DNA of 5,753 nucleotides from an uncultured Asticcacaulis sp. Lineage in GTDB: Bacteria; Pseudomonadota; Alphaproteobacteria; Caulobacterales; Caulobacteraceae. The stretch spans positions 1 through 5,753 of the forward strand of contig CAMLPZ010000271.1 in the NCBI GenBank assembly GCA_946482045.1, written 5' to 3'. A program made the translations under genes and the position numbers. Within the stretch, counting starts at the first letter, position 1. Each line of letters starts with the position of its first letter. Of the stretch, positions 4,885 to 5,753 are shown piece by piece. The notes beneath the pieces were generated by a model, which did no database searches, was not told where the DNA came from, and was given only the letters and a program-made list of their open reading frames with translations.

Positions 4885-5219
4885 ATTCATCCTTGCTTGA
4901 TGCCTCTTTCGCCGCGTTGTCGGATTCCACGCGCCGTGCGGTGCTGGAACAACTCGGCCGTTCGGACGCCTCGATCACCGACCTGGCGGACAGGTTTCAC
5001 ATGACGCTGACGGGCATGAAGAAGCACGTCAGCGTTCTCGAAAAGGCCGGTCTCGTCACGACGGAAAAGATCGGGCGGGTGCGGACCTGCCGGTTGGGCC
5101 GGCGCCGGATGGCGGAAGAGGCGGCGTGGATCGCGCAGTACCGTCAGATGTTCGAAGAACGCTTTGATGCATTGGAAGATATTATCGAAGAGTTGAAGCA
5201 AAAGGAGAAGACGAGATGA
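4875..5219 (+). CDS. ArsR-type winged-helix transcriptional regulator without metal site
   Basis: This encodes 114 residues, the usual length for small ArsR/SmtB-fold regulators. The order is an N-terminal helix (FAALSDSTRRAVLEQLGR, 12-29; 'LxDxTRRxxLexL' is the family signature), a helix-turn-helix (SITDLADRFHM and LTGMKKHVSVLEKAGLV, about 33-61), a beta wing (TTEKIGRVRTCRL, 62-74), and a long charged C-terminal helix (78-111) for dimerisation. The metal-binding ELCVCDL motif is absent and only one Cys (C72, in the wing) is present, so it should not sense metals like ArsR or SmtB. Family members of this type are commonly paired with SRPBCC proteins, as here; the signal is unknown. The start at 4875 is the only usable Met ahead of the DNA-binding domain and lacks a Shine-Dalgarno sequence. 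The stop codon overlaps the next start (ATGA, 5216-5219), so both genes form one translationally coupled operon. Confidence 0.93.
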   Translation: MVQYSSLLDASFAALSDSTRRAVLEQLGRSDASITDLADRFHMTLTGMKKHVSVLEKAGLVTTEKIGRVRTCRLGRRRMAEEAAWIAQYRQMFEERFDALEDIIEELKQKEKTR

Positions 5220-5710
5220 CCGGTAAGGATAGCCGCACCACCGCCGAACGGACCTCCGATCGTGAGTTCGTCATAAGGCGGACCATTAACGGCCCGGCGC
5301 ATATCGTATTCAAGGCGTGGAGCGATCCCGAGCTGTTTCGGCGCTGGTGGACGCCCAAGTCATTCGGCATGACCATACTGTCCTGCGAAATGGATGTGCG
5401 CACCGGCGGCAGCTATCGCCTGGTGATCAGTCACCCGTCCATGGGCGAGCCGATGGCCTTCTTTGGCAAGTATCTCGACGTGGTGCCGAACGAACGCATC
5501 GTCTGGACAAACGAGGAAGGCGAAGGAGAGGGCGCCGTCACGACGGTGACCTTTGAGGCGCGGGGCGACCAGACCCTGGTTGTCTGGCGCGACCTTTACC
5601 CCTCGAAGGAAGCGCTCGACGAAGCCATGGTGTCCGGCGCCACAAGCGGGTTCGACGAGCAGTTCGGTCAGCTGGAAGAGGTGCTTGGTGGTCTGAACGC
5701 GAGCGCGTAG
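5216..5710 (+). CDS. SRPBCC (AHSA1/CalC-type) ligand-binding domain protein
   Basis: This encodes 164 residues. AAGGAG (5202-5207) lies eight bases before the ATG at 5216, and the start overlaps the regulator's stop by four bases. The helix-grip fold is readable along the chain: first strand REFVIRRTINGPAHIVFKAW (16-35), the helices with DPELFRRWWTPKSF (37-50), then CEMDVRTGGSYRLVI (57-71), AFFGKYLDVVPNERIVWTNE (81-100), TVTFEARGDQTLVVWRD (110-126), and the long C-terminal helix SGFDEQFGQLEEVLGGL (144-160). These match AHSA1-type START-like domains, which form a deep hydrophobic pocket. No signal peptide is seen, so it is cytoplasmic. Pairing with an ArsR-type regulator is common in bacteria; ligand binding, stress response or detoxification roles are proposed for individual cases, but the substrate of this one cannot be inferred. 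It is unlikely to be an Hsp90 co-chaperone despite the domain name. Confidence 0.93.
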   Translation: MTGKDSRTTAERTSDREFVIRRTINGPAHIVFKAWSDPELFRRWWTPKSFGMTILSCEMDVRTGGSYRLVISHPSMGEPMAFFGKYLDVVPNERIVWTNEEGEGEGAVTTVTFEARGDQTLVVWRDLYPSKEALDEAMVSGATSGFDEQFGQLEEVLGGLNASA

Positions 5711-5716
5711 GTCGCC

Positions 5717-5747
5717 TTACCCCACAAAAGTTGCTTTTGTGGGGTAA
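5717..5747. terminator. Perfect 14-bp inverted repeat after the operon
   Basis: TTACCCCACAAAAG (5717-5730) and CTTTTGTGGGGTAA (5734-5747) are exact reverse complements around TTG. The hairpin starts six bases after the stop codon, which suits a transcript end. It lacks a real T tract on either side (TAATTC follows), and its A/T block is at the inner end of the stem, not the outer. It could be a terminator, an mRNA-stabilising hairpin, or a symmetric binding site for a gene to the right. Confidence 0.5.
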
Positions 5748-5753
5748 TTCACG

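Overview
The window looks like a stretch of alphaproteobacterial chromosome with GC-rich genes, most plausibly from Caulobacterales (an Asticcacaulis- or Caulobacter-like organism). This placement is inferred from the type of TonB-dependent receptor, from a neighbour resembling the CC0125/CC1285 family of Caulobacter, and from the codon usage. No rRNA or other marker gene is present to confirm it. All five supported protein genes lie on the + strand.

Bases 1-2838 hold the 3' part of a large TonB-dependent outer-membrane receptor; its plug domain and start lie to the left of the window. A 160-bp gap with two strong hairpins follows. Next is a small exported protein of unknown function (2999-3619) with the NYALLRAAELT...GFEWF signature of CC0125/CC1285-type proteins, but with no lipobox and with a long Gly/Pro-rich linker.

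Bases 3620-4238 form a long intergenic region without a convincing protein gene. Its centre is strikingly AT-rich compared with its surroundings. It holds a near-consensus promoter (TTGACT, 17 bp, TATTAT), then a short two-hairpin segment ending in a textbook intrinsic terminator with seven T. Together these look like an unannotated small RNA of about 78 nt. Further right is a second terminator-like hairpin (3997-4046) with a competing alternative fold, then a group of palindromes around a weak promoter candidate for the next gene.

Bases 4239-4733 encode a 164-residue exported single-domain beta-sandwich protein that resembles carbohydrate-binding modules. It may serve in polysaccharide capture together with receptors of the kind encoded at the left edge, but this link is only inferred.

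Bases 4875-5710 are a two-gene operon. It encodes an ArsR-type winged-helix regulator without a metal site and an SRPBCC/AHSA1-type ligand-binding protein, and the two genes overlap by four bases. A 20-bp inverted repeat lies across the regulator's start codon, there is no Shine-Dalgarno sequence, and promoter-like hexamers sit directly upstream. This suggests a leaderless, autorepressed transcript. A perfect 14-bp inverted repeat closes the window.

The most interesting candidates are the small RNA, the terminator with alternative folds, and the operator over the start codon. No mobile element, CRISPR array, tRNA or rRNA was seen.
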